A DNA stretch of 64,000 bases. Source: Micromonospora_G sp044901685. GTDB lineage: Bacteria > Actinomycetota > Actinomycetes > Mycobacteriales > Micromonosporaceae. The DNA lies in the NCBI RefSeq assembly GCF_044901685.1, contig NZ_JBJDPS010000002.1, positions 310,001 to 374,000 of the forward strand. The letters are read 5' to 3'. Both the position numbers and the translations under genes were made by a program. Below are positions 24,551 to 31,592 of this stretch, in pieces (positions within the stretch are counted from its first letter, which is position 1; each line of letters begins with the position of its first letter). The notes under the pieces were generated by a model. The model saw only the letters and a list, made by a program, of their open reading frames with translations, was not told the origin of the DNA and made no database searches.

Positions 24551-24870
24551 GCGCGGAAGATCTCGAGAAGTACGAGACCGAGATGGAGCTGCAGCTCTAC
24601 CGGGAGTACCGCGATATCGTCCGCCAGTTTTCCTACGTGGTCGAGACCGAGCGTCGGTTCTATCTCGCCAACCAGGTCGACCTGCACGTACGGAACTCGG
24701 ATGGCGAGGTCTACTTCGAGGTGGAGATGCACGACGCCTGGGTCTGGGATATGTACCGCCCCGCGCGCTTCGTGAAGAACGTCCGGGTCATGACGTTCAA
24801 GGATGTCAACGTGGAAGAGCTGGAAAAGCCAGAAATCTCCCTTCCGGCGGACTCCGGATTCGGCAACTGA
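24547..24870 (+). CDS. DUF2469 protein, conserved next to rnhB in actinomycetes
   Basis: A 107-residue acidic protein found next to rnhB throughout the actinobacteria; function not established. It is recognised by M-S-A-E-D-L-E-K-Y-E-T-E-M-E-L, the long charged helix with Y-R-E-Y-R-D-I-V-R, and D-M-Y-R-P-A-R-F-V-K-N-V-R-V. No membrane segment. The ATG overlaps the rnhB stop (ATGA). In the usual actinobacterial order yraN-comM-dprA follows; here the conserved order breaks off after this gene. Confidence 0.93.
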   Translation: MSAEDLEKYETEMELQLYREYRDIVRQFSYVVETERRFYLANQVDLHVRNSDGEVYFEVEMHDAWVWDMYRPARFVKNVRVMTFKDVNVEELEKPEISLPADSGFGN

Positions 24871-24903
24871 ACCGGCGGAGACCGGGACGGTGACCGTGGC
24901 GCC

Positions 24904-24931
24904 GGTGACCGGTGACCGGTGACCGGTGACC
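24904..24931. repeat. (GGTGACC)4 tandem repeat
   Basis: Four perfect 7-bp units in the short gap between the convergent DUF2469 and sulfite-oxidase-family genes. Each unit is itself a palindrome apart from its centre. The array lies at the left edge of the apparently inverted segment. Confidence 0.85.
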
Positions 24932-24949
24932 GGCGCCGTCGATCTCCGG

Positions 24950-26071
24950 TCACCCGGCCAGCACCACGACCTCGACCCGTTGGACCAGGTTGTTGGCGAA
25001 GCCACCCCGGTTCCACGGTTGCTCCACCGGCTGGGTACGTCCCGACGCGTCGGTCGCCCGCGCACTGAGTGTGTACCGGCCCGGTGCGGCCACCCAGTCG
25101 TACCGCCAGCGACGCCAGGCCCACTCGGTCCCGGCGCCCGGGCCGTCCGGTGCCGGGTCGAGCGTGGCCGGCTCCCAGCTCAGGCCGGCGTCGACGGTCA
25201 CCTCGACAACGGTCACCGGGGCGTGCCCGGACCAGGCCCGACCGGTCAGCGGGACCGTTCCGGGGCGCACCGCCCGCGTCCGGGACATGAAGTCGGGGAA
25301 GCCGGGCGGCTGGACCAGGGCCCTCGGCTCGATCCGGGTCACCGGCACGCCGGGGTCGTCGGGGTGCTGACGTACCCGGTAGGCGACCGCGTTCTGGTAA
25401 CCGTCGAAGGCGTGGTCCAGCACCTCGATCCGGTGCAGCCACTTGACGTGCGCCATGCCGTACCAGCCGGGCACGACCAGGCGGAGCGGGGAGCCGTGCT
25501 GCGGGAGCAGCGGGGCGCCGTTCATCTCGTACGCCAGCAGCACGTCCTCGCGCAGCGCCTCGGGCACCGGCAGTGACCGCTGGTAGTCCTGCTCGACCCC
25601 GCGTTCCACGCCGTGGTCGGCACCGGTGAACAGTACGTCGACCGCCTCCGGCGACAGCCCGGCGTCGCGCAGCAGCGGCGCCAGCGGGGTGCCGGTCCAC
25701 TCGGCGGTGCCGACAGCCTCGACCAGCCAGGGCTGGCTCACCGGCCGGGGCTCCAGCAGCGCCCGGCCGTTGCCGGCGCACTCCATGGTGACCCGCTGGG
25801 TAGCGCACGGCCGCCGCCTCAGCTCGGCCAGGTCGAACACCACCGCGTGATCCACCCGGCCGTCGATGGTGAGCGTGTGCGTCCCGGGTTCGGTCTCCGG
25901 GATGTCGTAGTGGGTCAGCAGGTAGTGCAACCCGACCGGAGTGACGTCGTAGCGCAGAGCCTCCAGCGGCAGGCCGTGGTTTCGGGCGGCAAGCTGGACT
26001 TCCTCCGCCGAGAACCCCTCGCCCGGCTGGGCCAGCCGCGAGGGCCCGCTCACCTCGTTCACCGTCGTCAT
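24950..26071 (-). CDS. Molybdopterin-dependent oxidoreductase, sulfite oxidase family
   Basis: A 373-residue molybdenum-cofactor enzyme. The Mo-ligand cysteine is C98 in T-M-E-C-A-G-N-G-R; H-G-S-P-L-R-L-V-V-P-G-W-Y-G and K-W-L-H-R-I-E-V-L bind the cofactor, and a C-terminal dimerisation (immunoglobulin-like) domain starts near residue 255. No Tat or Sec signal is present, so it should act in the cytoplasm, unlike many bacterial relatives. No haem domain is fused. It could oxidise sulfite or reduce an S-/N-oxide; the sequence does not decide. The ATG at 26071 has GGGAGA eight bases upstream. Confidence 0.88.
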   Translation of the reverse strand: MTTVNEVSGPSRLAQPGEGFSAEEVQLAARNHGLPLEALRYDVTPVGLHYLLTHYDIPETEPGTHTLTIDGRVDHAVVFDLAELRRRPCATQRVTMECAGNGRALLEPRPVSQPWLVEAVGTAEWTGTPLAPLLRDAGLSPEAVDVLFTGADHGVERGVEQDYQRSLPVPEALREDVLLAYEMNGAPLLPQHGSPLRLVVPGWYGMAHVKWLHRIEVLDHAFDGYQNAVAYRVRQHPDDPGVPVTRIEPRALVQPPGFPDFMSRTRAVRPGTVPLTGRAWSGHAPVTVVEVTVDAGLSWEPATLDPAPDGPGAGTEWAWRRWRYDWVAAPGRYTLSARATDASGRTQPVEQPWNRGGFANNLVQRVEVVVLAG

Positions 26072-26164
26072 CAGTTGATCTCCCCGGTTGTCGCCCGCGT
26101 CCTCGTTGACGGCGGGTCCACCAGGGCAAAGCCTAGGTGAGCGATGATCATGATCGTCGCGCCA

Positions 26165-26220
26165 TAGCAGATCAACGGGGTCGCGGTAGCGTTCTCCACA
26201 GCCTCCCCGGCTGTCCACAG
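26165..26220 (+). promoter_or_regulatory. Shared promoter module, copy C (before the M23 gene)
   Basis: TAGCAG (26165-26170), 21 bp, TTCTCCACAG (26192-26201), 9 bp, CTGTCCACAG (26211-26220); the gene's ATG lies 55 bases after the second CCACA. The same layout with the same spacings occurs at 34739-34794 and 43867-43922 on the other strand. The boxes are near-matches to the actinobacterial DnaA box. Confidence 0.75.
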
Positions 26221-26273
26221 CCCCGGCTCGCGCCGGTTGTGCCGCCCCGAACGGCGGTCGATGCTTGCCCGCT

Positions 26274-28325
26274 ATGAGGGTGCACCGAAGATGGCCACGG
26301 GCCGCCACCGTGTTCGTGTCGGCACTGCTGGTCCCGACCGCGTTCGTGTCGGGCGCGCTGGTTCCGGCCGTGCTCGTGGCGGGCGTACTGGTTCCGGCCG
26401 TGCTCGTGGCGGGCGTACTGGTTCCGGCCGTGCTCGTGGCGGGCGTACCGGTGACGGTTGTCGCCGGGGCGTCGGCGGCCGGCTCCGATCTGCCGGTGCC
26501 GGTGGCGCTGGTACCGGTCGCGGTGCCGGTGGCGGCGCGATCGGCGGACGAGCCGGCGTTCCGCTGGCCGCTGGACGGCCCGCCCCGGCTGGCGCGGCGG
26601 TTCGACCCGCCGCCGCTGCCGTGGCAGCCCGGACACCGTGGTGTAGATCTTGTCGGATCGCCGGAAGCGACGATCCGGTCGGCCGGCGCGGGCAGGGTGC
26701 TCTTCGCGGGCCGGGTCGCCGGGACACCGACGGTGAGCGTGACCCACGCGGCCGGGCTGCGGACCACCTACCAGCCGGTCGAGCCGACCGTACGGGCCGG
26801 GGACCTGATCACCGCCGGCACGGCGATCGGTTTCCTCGTCCCCGGCCACCCGGGCTGTCCGGCACCGGCCTGCCTGCACTGGGGCCTACGCCGGGGTGAG
26901 GACTACCTCGACCCGCTGGCGCTGCTCGGGCTCGGCCGGGTGCGGCTGCTGCCGACCGTCGTCGGCGAACCGACGGTCAGCGGCGAGCCGGCCGGCAGCT
27001 TCGGGCCGACTGGCAGCACTGAGCCGACCGAAAGCACTGAGCCGACCGAAAGCACTGAGCCGACCGATAGCAGCAGGCCGACTGGCAGCACCGTGCCGGC
27101 TGGCAACAGCGGGACGACCGGGGCCGGCCCGGGTGCGGTCCCGGCCCGGCGGGCATCAGCGGGTCAGCAGCGCCGGGAACTGCTCGGCGAACCGGTCGTA
27201 CTCCTCGGCCCGGTTGTAGATCTGCGCGCTGAGCCGCAGCCAGCCCCGGCCGTTCCACGAGGTCAGGAAGGCGTCGACGCCGAGCGTGTCGGCGACCCGG
27301 TGCCGCAGCGCGATCGAGTCGTCCAGGGTGGTGGCGACACCGTCGGGCAGTGGCAGGAGCCGCATCGACATCGTCGGCCCGCCGGGGTCGGGCAGGTCGG
27401 CCGGCGCCAGGCCGAGCGCCGCGCCGATCACCCGCTGCCCGTACGCGGCCAGTGCGGCGTTGTGCTCGCGCACCCGGTCGACGCCGAGACTGCGCATGGT
27501 GAACAGGCCCACCGGGGCGGCCAGCCAGCCGGAGTAGTCCAGCGTCGCCTGGTACTCGACGTTGAGCGGGAACCCGCTCTCCTGCTCCCACGAGACCACC
27601 AGCGGCTCGATCCGCGCCCGCCACGGCGGCGCCACCACGAGCACCGCCGTGCCGCGCGGCGCGTACGCCCACTTGTGCAGGTTGCCGATCCAGAAGTCGG
27701 CGCCGATCCGGTCCACCTCGACCGGCAGCATGCCGGGGGCGTGCGCGGCGTCGACCAGCACCGGCACCCCGAGGTCGCGAGCGGCCGCGACGATCGCGTC
27801 GACCGGGAAGAGGCGGGCGGTCGGCGAGGTGATCTGATCCACGATCAGCAGTTTCGGCCGGCCGGCGCGCAGGCCGGTCCGGATGATCTCGACGATCTCC
27901 TCGTCGGTCACGGCGAGCGGGACCGACAGGGTTCGCGCCACGGCGCCCGTACGCCGGCACTCCCGCTCGACCGACCAGGCGACCGCGCCGTACCCGTGGT
28001 CGGTGCTGACCACCTCGTCGCCCGGCTCCAGCCGCAGCGACTGCAACACCACCGCTGCCCCGGTGGTGGCGTTACCGACCAGCGCGGTTCCCTCCGGGTC
28101 GGCGCCGAGGAAGGCGGCCAGGTAACCCCGGGCGTGGGCGATCCGGTCGGTCAGCCCCCGGGTGAAGAACCGCTGCGGGTTGCTCTCGGTCTCGTCGCGC
28201 AGTCGCTGCTGCGCCCGCTGCACGCTGATCGGGACCGTGCCGAACGAGCCGTGGTTGAGGTGGGTGACGGCCGGGTCGAGCGAGAAGAAGAGCCGCGCAC
28301 CGGCAATCGGCTCGGGCGGCGGTGA
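26274..28325 (+). CDS. M23-like (LytM) cell-wall protein; natural stop apparently lost
   Basis: The credible protein is about the first 250-290 residues: a hydrophobic N-terminal signal, enlarged by repeats, then an M23/LytM domain (about 95-225) with the zinc motif H121-R-G-V-D125. The usual final H-x-H is C200-L-H202, so one zinc ligand is missing and the protein may be a non-enzymatic EnvC/NlpD-type activator. A Thr/Ser/Pro repeat tail (18-bp units, 27004-27065) follows. After that the frame stays open for 1.17 kb antisense through the convergent PLP-enzyme gene to 28325, which is unlikely to be the true end. The ATG at 26274 is supported by the shared promoter module upstream. A relative lies near rpsB in other actinomycetes. 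Confidence 0.7.
   Translation: MRVHRRWPRAATVFVSALLVPTAFVSGALVPAVLVAGVLVPAVLVAGVLVPAVLVAGVPVTVVAGASAAGSDLPVPVALVPVAVPVAARSADEPAFRWPLDGPPRLARRFDPPPLPWQPGHRGVDLVGSPEATIRSAGAGRVLFAGRVAGTPTVSVTHAAGLRTTYQPVEPTVRAGDLITAGTAIGFLVPGHPGCPAPACLHWGLRRGEDYLDPLALLGLGRVRLLPTVVGEPTVSGEPAGSFGPTGSTEPTESTEPTESTEPTDSSRPTGSTVPAGNSGTTGAGPGAVPARRASAGQQRRELLGEPVVLLGPVVDLRAEPQPAPAVPRGQEGVDAERVGDPVPQRDRVVQGGGDTVGQWQEPHRHRRPAGVGQVGRRQAERRADHPLPVRGQCGVVLAHPVDAETAHGEQAHRGGQPAGVVQRRLVLDVEREPALLLPRDHQRLDPRPPRRRHHEHRRAARRVRPLVQVADPEVGADPVHLDRQHAGGVRGVDQHRHPEVASGRDDRVDREEAGGRRGDLIHDQQFRPAGAQAGPDDLDDLLVGHGERDRQGSRHGARTPALPLDRPGDRAVPVVGADHLVARLQPQRLQHHRCPGGGVTDQRGSLRVGAEEGGQVTPGVGDPVGQPPGEEPLRVALGLVAQSLLRPLHADRDRAERAVVEVGDGRVEREEEPRTGNRLGRR
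26358..26447 (+). repeat. Three perfect 30-bp repeats in the M23 signal sequence
   Basis: Three identical 30-bp units code for L-V-P-A-V-L-V-A-G-V each and lengthen the hydrophobic N-terminal segment by 30 residues. The copies are exact, so they arose recently or are kept uniform. Confidence 0.9.
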
Positions 28326-28340
28326 CGCGACGACGCTCAC
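27156..28340 (-). CDS. Class V aminotransferase/isopenicillin-N-epimerase-like PLP enzyme
   Basis: Fold type I PLP enzyme of 394 residues. The PLP lysine is K223 in N-L-H-K-W-A-Y-A-P-R-G, and the cofactor aspartate lies in V-D-A-A-H-A-P-G-M. The N-terminal H-L-N-H-G-S-F-G-T and the whole layout fit the CefD-like epimerase/cysteine-desulfurase group rather than IscS, and no Fe-S cluster genes lie nearby. The substrate is unknown. The whole gene is covered antisense by the run-on frame of the convergent M23 gene. A TACGCT hexamer six bases before the GTG suggests a leaderless transcript. Confidence 0.88.
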   Translation of the reverse strand: MSVVASPPPEPIAGARLFFSLDPAVTHLNHGSFGTVPISVQRAQQRLRDETESNPQRFFTRGLTDRIAHARGYLAAFLGADPEGTALVGNATTGAAVVLQSLRLEPGDEVVSTDHGYGAVAWSVERECRRTGAVARTLSVPLAVTDEEIVEIIRTGLRAGRPKLLIVDQITSPTARLFPVDAIVAAARDLGVPVLVDAAHAPGMLPVEVDRIGADFWIGNLHKWAYAPRGTAVLVVAPPWRARIEPLVVSWEQESGFPLNVEYQATLDYSGWLAAPVGLFTMRSLGVDRVREHNAALAAYGQRVIGAALGLAPADLPDPGGPTMSMRLLPLPDGVATTLDDSIALRHRVADTLGVDAFLTSWNGRGWLRLSAQIYNRAEEYDRFAEQFPALLTR

Positions 28341-28346
28341 GTGATC

Positions 28347-28352
28347 AGCGTA
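28347..28352 (-). promoter_or_regulatory. -10 element for a leaderless PLP-enzyme gene
   Basis: On the minus strand TACGCT ends six bases before the GTG at 28340; no ribosome site is seen. Confidence 0.45.
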
Positions 28353-28485
28353 GCCGGGCCGGATGCCCGGTGACGTACGGGCGGTGGACGGTCAGGGAAC
28401 GCCTCGCGGATCCTGCGGTGCGGCACGGGCCGGTGCCCGGACTCCTGCCTGCCGCGCGGGTCTGCGCGAGACGTTCCCGTCCTTC

Positions 28486-28541
28486 GTCAGAGCGACTTCG
28501 TCACAGCGACTCTGTCAGAGCGACTCTGTCAGAGCGACTTC
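28486..28541. repeat. 14-bp tandem repeat growing out of a gene end
   Basis: Four 14-bp units of the type GTCA(G/C)AGCGACT(T/C)(C/T). The last unit contains the final codons and stop of the SRPBCC gene (minus strand), so the array looks like outward duplication of the gene's end. Confidence 0.8.
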
Positions 28542-29014
28542 GTCACCTCGACCAGTTGGTCGAAGACCGTGCTCCAGCCCTCGGCGAAGCCCATCTCCTC
28601 GTGCGACTTCCTCGCCGCCGCGTCGGCGTGGATCGCCGTCGCGGTGTACTTCGTGCCGCCGTTGCCGTGCGGTTCGAAGGTGATGACCGCGGTGAAGGGG
28701 AAGCCCTCCTCGTCGACCTGGGGGCGGAAGCCGGGGCCCAGTGCCGAGGTGAAGACCAGCCGGGAGCCCTCCTCGGCGACCAGGATGCAACCGGTGCTCG
28801 GGAACTCCTGGCCCTCGGGGGAGCGCATGGTGGTGTTGAACTTGCCGCCGGGCCACAGGTCGATCTCGCAGGACGGGGTCGACCAGGGCTTCGGGGCGAA
28901 CCACTGCACGATCAGCTCGGGCGTGGTCCAGGCCCGCCAGACCAGTTCGGGCGCGACATCGGTGGTGCGTACCAGGACGAGGTCGAGGTCCGGGTTCGGC
29001 GTGAAGTCCGTCAT
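28529..29014 (-). CDS. SRPBCC/AHSA1-family protein paired with ArsR regulator
   Basis: A 161-residue START-like protein of the AHSA1 group, recognised by V-W-R-A-W-T-T-P-E-L-I-V-Q-W-F, the W-P-G-G-K-F-N strand and the C-terminal helix with G-F-A-E-G-W. Such proteins bind hydrophobic ligands in a deep pocket; what is bound here is unknown. The ATG overlaps the ArsR stop by four bases (ATGA). ArsR-AHSA1 pairs are common in soil bacteria, which supports both starts and a shared operon. Confidence 0.9.
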   Translation of the reverse strand: MTDFTPNPDLDLVLVRTTDVAPELVWRAWTTPELIVQWFAPKPWSTPSCEIDLWPGGKFNTTMRSPEGQEFPSTGCILVAEEGSRLVFTSALGPGFRPQVDEEGFPFTAVITFEPHGNGGTKYTATAIHADAAARKSHEEMGFAEGWSTVFDQLVEVTKSL

Positions 29015-29373
29015 TTCTGCTGCTCCTTCAGGTCGTTGAGAAACGCGTCGAGTTGGTCGAGGCGCCTGGTCCACAGCACCCGCTGCGCGGCGAGCCAGGT
29101 GTTGACGTCTTCGAGCGGTTGGGGCGCGAGCCGGTAGGTCCGCACCCGTCCGGTCTTCTCCGAGGTCACCAGGCCGGAGCGTTCGAGAACCCCCAGATGC
29201 TCGGTGAACGACGGCAATGCCATGTCAAACGGACGAGCCAGGTCGCTCGTTGTCGCCGGTCCCCGGCCGAGGCGTTCGACGACCTGGCGGCGGGTGGGGT
29301 CCGACAGCGCGTGGAACACGCGGTCGAGGCCGGTGTTCGTCGGGTCGTCCGCATCACCCCTTCGCTTAGGCAT
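29011..29373 (-). CDS. ArsR-family winged-helix repressor
   Basis: A 120-residue DNA-binding protein with the ArsR motif A-L-S-D-P-T-R-R-Q-V-V-E-R-L (about residues 22-35) and recognition helix region S-F-T-E-H-L-G-V-L-E-R-S-G-L-V. No cysteine metal site is visible, so it senses something other than arsenic or similar metals. It is followed without a gap by the SRPBCC gene. Two perfect copies of a palindrome at and before its start suggest tight self-repression. Confidence 0.92.
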   Translation of the reverse strand: MPKRRGDADDPTNTGLDRVFHALSDPTRRQVVERLGRGPATTSDLARPFDMALPSFTEHLGVLERSGLVTSEKTGRVRTYRLAPQPLEDVNTWLAAQRVLWTRRLDQLDAFLNDLKEQQK

Positions 29374-29417
29374 GTCCCTAAGTATGGGGGCGGAAATCGC
29401 TTAGGGCAACACCTAAG
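29365..29417. promoter_or_regulatory. Double operator CTTAGG-N6-CCTAAG of the ArsR gene
   Basis: CTTAGG-CATGTC-CCTAAG (29365-29382) covers the ArsR start codon, and CTTAGG-GCAACA-CCTAAG (29400-29417) lies 35 bp farther upstream. Arms are perfect in both and the spacers are unrelated, the mark of a binding site for a dimeric protein. The right copy ends seven bases before the xerC stop. Confidence 0.8.
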
Positions 29418-29423
29418 TGAAAA

Positions 29424-30395
29424 TCAGGCGCGCGGGTGGGCCTGGCGGTACGCGGCGCGCAGCCGCTCGGCGGAGACGTGCGTGTAGATCTGGGTGCTCG
29501 ACAGCGAGGCGTGGCCCAGCAACTCCTGCACCGCGCGCAGGTCGGCGCCACCCTCCAGCAGGTGGGTCGCGGCGGAGTGACGCAGTCCGTGCGGGGTGGT
29601 CCGGGGCAGGCCGGCGGCCCGGGCGTAGCCACCCACCACCCGCCGGGCGACGGTCGGCTGCAACCGCCCGCCCCGCTGCCCCAACAGCAGGGCGTCGCCA
29701 CTGTCCGGCCCGGCCAGCGCCGGTCGGCCCAGCCGCAACCAGTCGTCGATTGCCCGCTGCGCGGGCACGCCGTACGGGACCGACCGCTCCCTGTCACCCT
29801 TGCCGAGCACCCGGACCACCCGGCGGGAGTGGTCGACATCGCCGGTGTCCAGCCCGCACAGTTCGCTCACCCGTACTCCGGTGCCGTACAGGAGTTCGAG
29901 CAGGGCTCGGTCGCGTAGCGGCAGTGCTGCCGTGTCCTCGCCGGGGGCCAACACCAGCGCGTTCGCCTGGTCGGCCCGGAGCACGCTGGGCAGTTCCCGG
30001 TGAGCCTTGGGGCTGGCGAGCGGGGCGCCGACATCGGCGGGAATCCGGCCGTCGCGGTGTGCCCAGGTGCTGAACGTACGCGCCGAGGCTGCCCGGCGGG
30101 CCAGCGTCGTACGGGCGGCGCCGAGCGTGCGTTGCTTCGCCAGCCAACTCCGCAACACGGCGAGGTCCAACTCGGCCGGTATGCCGCAGCCCATCCGTAC
30201 GGCATGGTCGAGCAGCGATACGACGTCGCCGACGTACGCCCGGACGGTGTGGTTCGAGCGGTTGTCCACGTGGGAGAGCTGGCGGGCGAAGTCGTCCACC
30301 GCGTCCCGCATCGGCTGCGGCAGACGCTCGTGCAGGTTCCGGCTGCTGTTGCTCGCTCGACCCGTGTTCGCTCGGCTGACGTTCTCTCGGCTCAT
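29424..30395 (-). CDS. xerC: Tyrosine recombinase XerC
   Basis: Site-specific recombinase (323 residues) for resolving chromosome dimers at dif. Catalytic residues are all visible: R175 (T-G-V-R-V-S-E-L), K199, H269 and R272 (P-H-G-L-R-H-S), H295 (L-G-H-A-S-L) and Y304 (T-Q-I-Y-T-H-V). The N-terminal SAM-like core-binding domain starts near residue 30; the first 25 residues are Ser/Arg/Asn-rich and may be over-long, with M29 an alternative start. It lies in the usual dprA-xerC neighbourhood, on the minus strand, which argues for the chromosomal XerC rather than a mobile-element integrase. Confidence 0.92.
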   Translation of the reverse strand: MSRENVSRANTGRASNSSRNLHERLPQPMRDAVDDFARQLSHVDNRSNHTVRAYVGDVVSLLDHAVRMGCGIPAELDLAVLRSWLAKQRTLGAARTTLARRAASARTFSTWAHRDGRIPADVGAPLASPKAHRELPSVLRADQANALVLAPGEDTAALPLRDRALLELLYGTGVRVSELCGLDTGDVDHSRRVVRVLGKGDRERSVPYGVPAQRAIDDWLRLGRPALAGPDSGDALLLGQRGGRLQPTVARRVVGGYARAAGLPRTTPHGLRHSAATHLLEGGADLRAVQELLGHASLSSTQIYTHVSAERLRAAYRQAHPRA

Positions 30396-30443
30396 CAGTT
30401 GAGACGGTGGGTCGTACCCGGATCGCGGTCAAGTCGGCACGCC

Positions 30444-30501
30444 GGCAACCGCGACAGCCGGACAGGTCCTACGGCAACCGCGACAGCCGGACAGGCCCTA
30501 C
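30444..30501. repeat. 29-bp direct repeat, two units
   Basis: Two 29-bp copies, differing at one base, of GGCAACCGCGACAGCCGGAC plus nine bases, between the unknown membrane-protein gene and xerC. One of four 29-bp-period arrays in the window. Confidence 0.85.
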
Positions 30502-30556
30502 GGCGGCGGGCCCGGCACATCGTCGGACCCGCCGCTGGTGGTGCGTTTCTCCGCGC

Positions 30557-31315
30557 TCAGGCGGCCGGGCTCTGCCCCGGGTCCTTGCCGCCGTTCTGGA
30601 CCCGGCTGATCAGGTCGTGCAGCGGCTTGGTGCCACTGCCGACCATCACACCGGTGACGATGGCGTCGACCCAGACCGGCAGCCCCTCCCACTCCGGGCC
30701 GGCGATCGCGTGCAGCACGTAGAAGCCACCGGCGCTGGAGGCGACCGTGGCGAGCGCGGTCGCGATTCCCCAGGAGACCACGGTCCGGTTGCTCCGGGCC
30801 CGCTCCACCTGTGCCTTCGCCTGCGCGACCGCGACCAGGTCCTCGTGCGTCGGGTTGGACCGGTTCACCAGGGCCACGATCGACTGTTCCAGGGCGGCCT
30901 CGGTGCGCCGTCCGGGGAACCACCGGGAGAAGGGTTCGAGCACCCGCTCGACCGCCGCGGCGAAGACCACCAGCGTGCCGAAGACGGCGGTGGTGTCCGG
31001 CGGTTGGATGATGGTCGCCGCCGCGCCGCTGGACCAGATCTGCCACGCGCCGTAGCCGCCGACGGCGATCGTGGCGAACGCCGCCGTCACGGCACCGAAA
31101 CCGGCCTGCTGCGAGGTGGCCGAGGCGGCCTCGGGCGAGGTGCCGTTCTCGTCGCCGCCGGCCGGCTGGGCGGAGTACGTCGTACCGGTGCCCGAACCCC
31201 CGCCCTCGACCGAAGTGGACCCGGCGGTGGCGGCCTGTGCGGCGACCCGGCCTACCGCCGTCGCCACCACCTGTCCGGCGTTCTCCAGGACGGAAGCGCG
31301 TCGTACCAGAGCCAT
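30557..31315 (-). CDS. Unknown membrane protein
   Basis: A 252-residue protein of unrecognised family. The first 70 residues are soluble, Ala/Gly/Ser-rich and probably disordered. Hydrophobic segments lie at about 73-95, 106-122, 180-204 and 215-232. Between the second and third is a charged helical part (E-R-V-L-E-P-F-S-R-W-F to R-A-R-S-N-R). The ending G-V-M-V-G-S-G-T-K-P-L-H-D-L-I-S looks conserved and may carry the function. It lies alone between xerC and dprA; the 277 bp upstream hold its promoter, but no element was clear enough to name. Confidence 0.75.
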   Translation of the reverse strand: MALVRRASVLENAGQVVATAVGRVAAQAATAGSTSVEGGGSGTGTTYSAQPAGGDENGTSPEAASATSQQAGFGAVTAAFATIAVGGYGAWQIWSSGAAATIIQPPDTTAVFGTLVVFAAAVERVLEPFSRWFPGRRTEAALEQSIVALVNRSNPTHEDLVAVAQAKAQVERARSNRTVVSWGIATALATVASSAGGFYVLHAIAGPEWEGLPVWVDAIVTGVMVGSGTKPLHDLISRVQNGGKDPGQSPAA

Positions 31316-31592
31316 GAACAGATCCTCCGTTTTAGCGACTTTGCGCTGGACCGTGCGGAAGGCTACGCCCCATGTGTGACGAGATTCCGCCGGGGCGCGA
31401 AAATCCCGTCAACCTCCAGATATCCACTGGTAACGGCCGAATGCGAATATCGCTCGGTTCTGACGTGAACGGTCCACGATGGAGCCCGTGCCTCCGGTTG
31501 GGGTCCCCTCCACCATGGACTCTGGTGACGGCCTCCGTCGACCGGTCGCCCGGTGACGTTGGCTCCCGTCGCGCCCCGTACCCCACGCGCGG

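Noticed and set aside
24904..24931. Attachment site of an integrated element at the segment edge
   Set aside because: The (GGTGACC) array has no matching copy at the right edge and no integrase lies beside it.
29424..30395. Phage or island integrase
   Set aside because: Sequence and neighbours (dprA, comM) fit chromosomal XerC; no attachment repeats or other mobile genes found.
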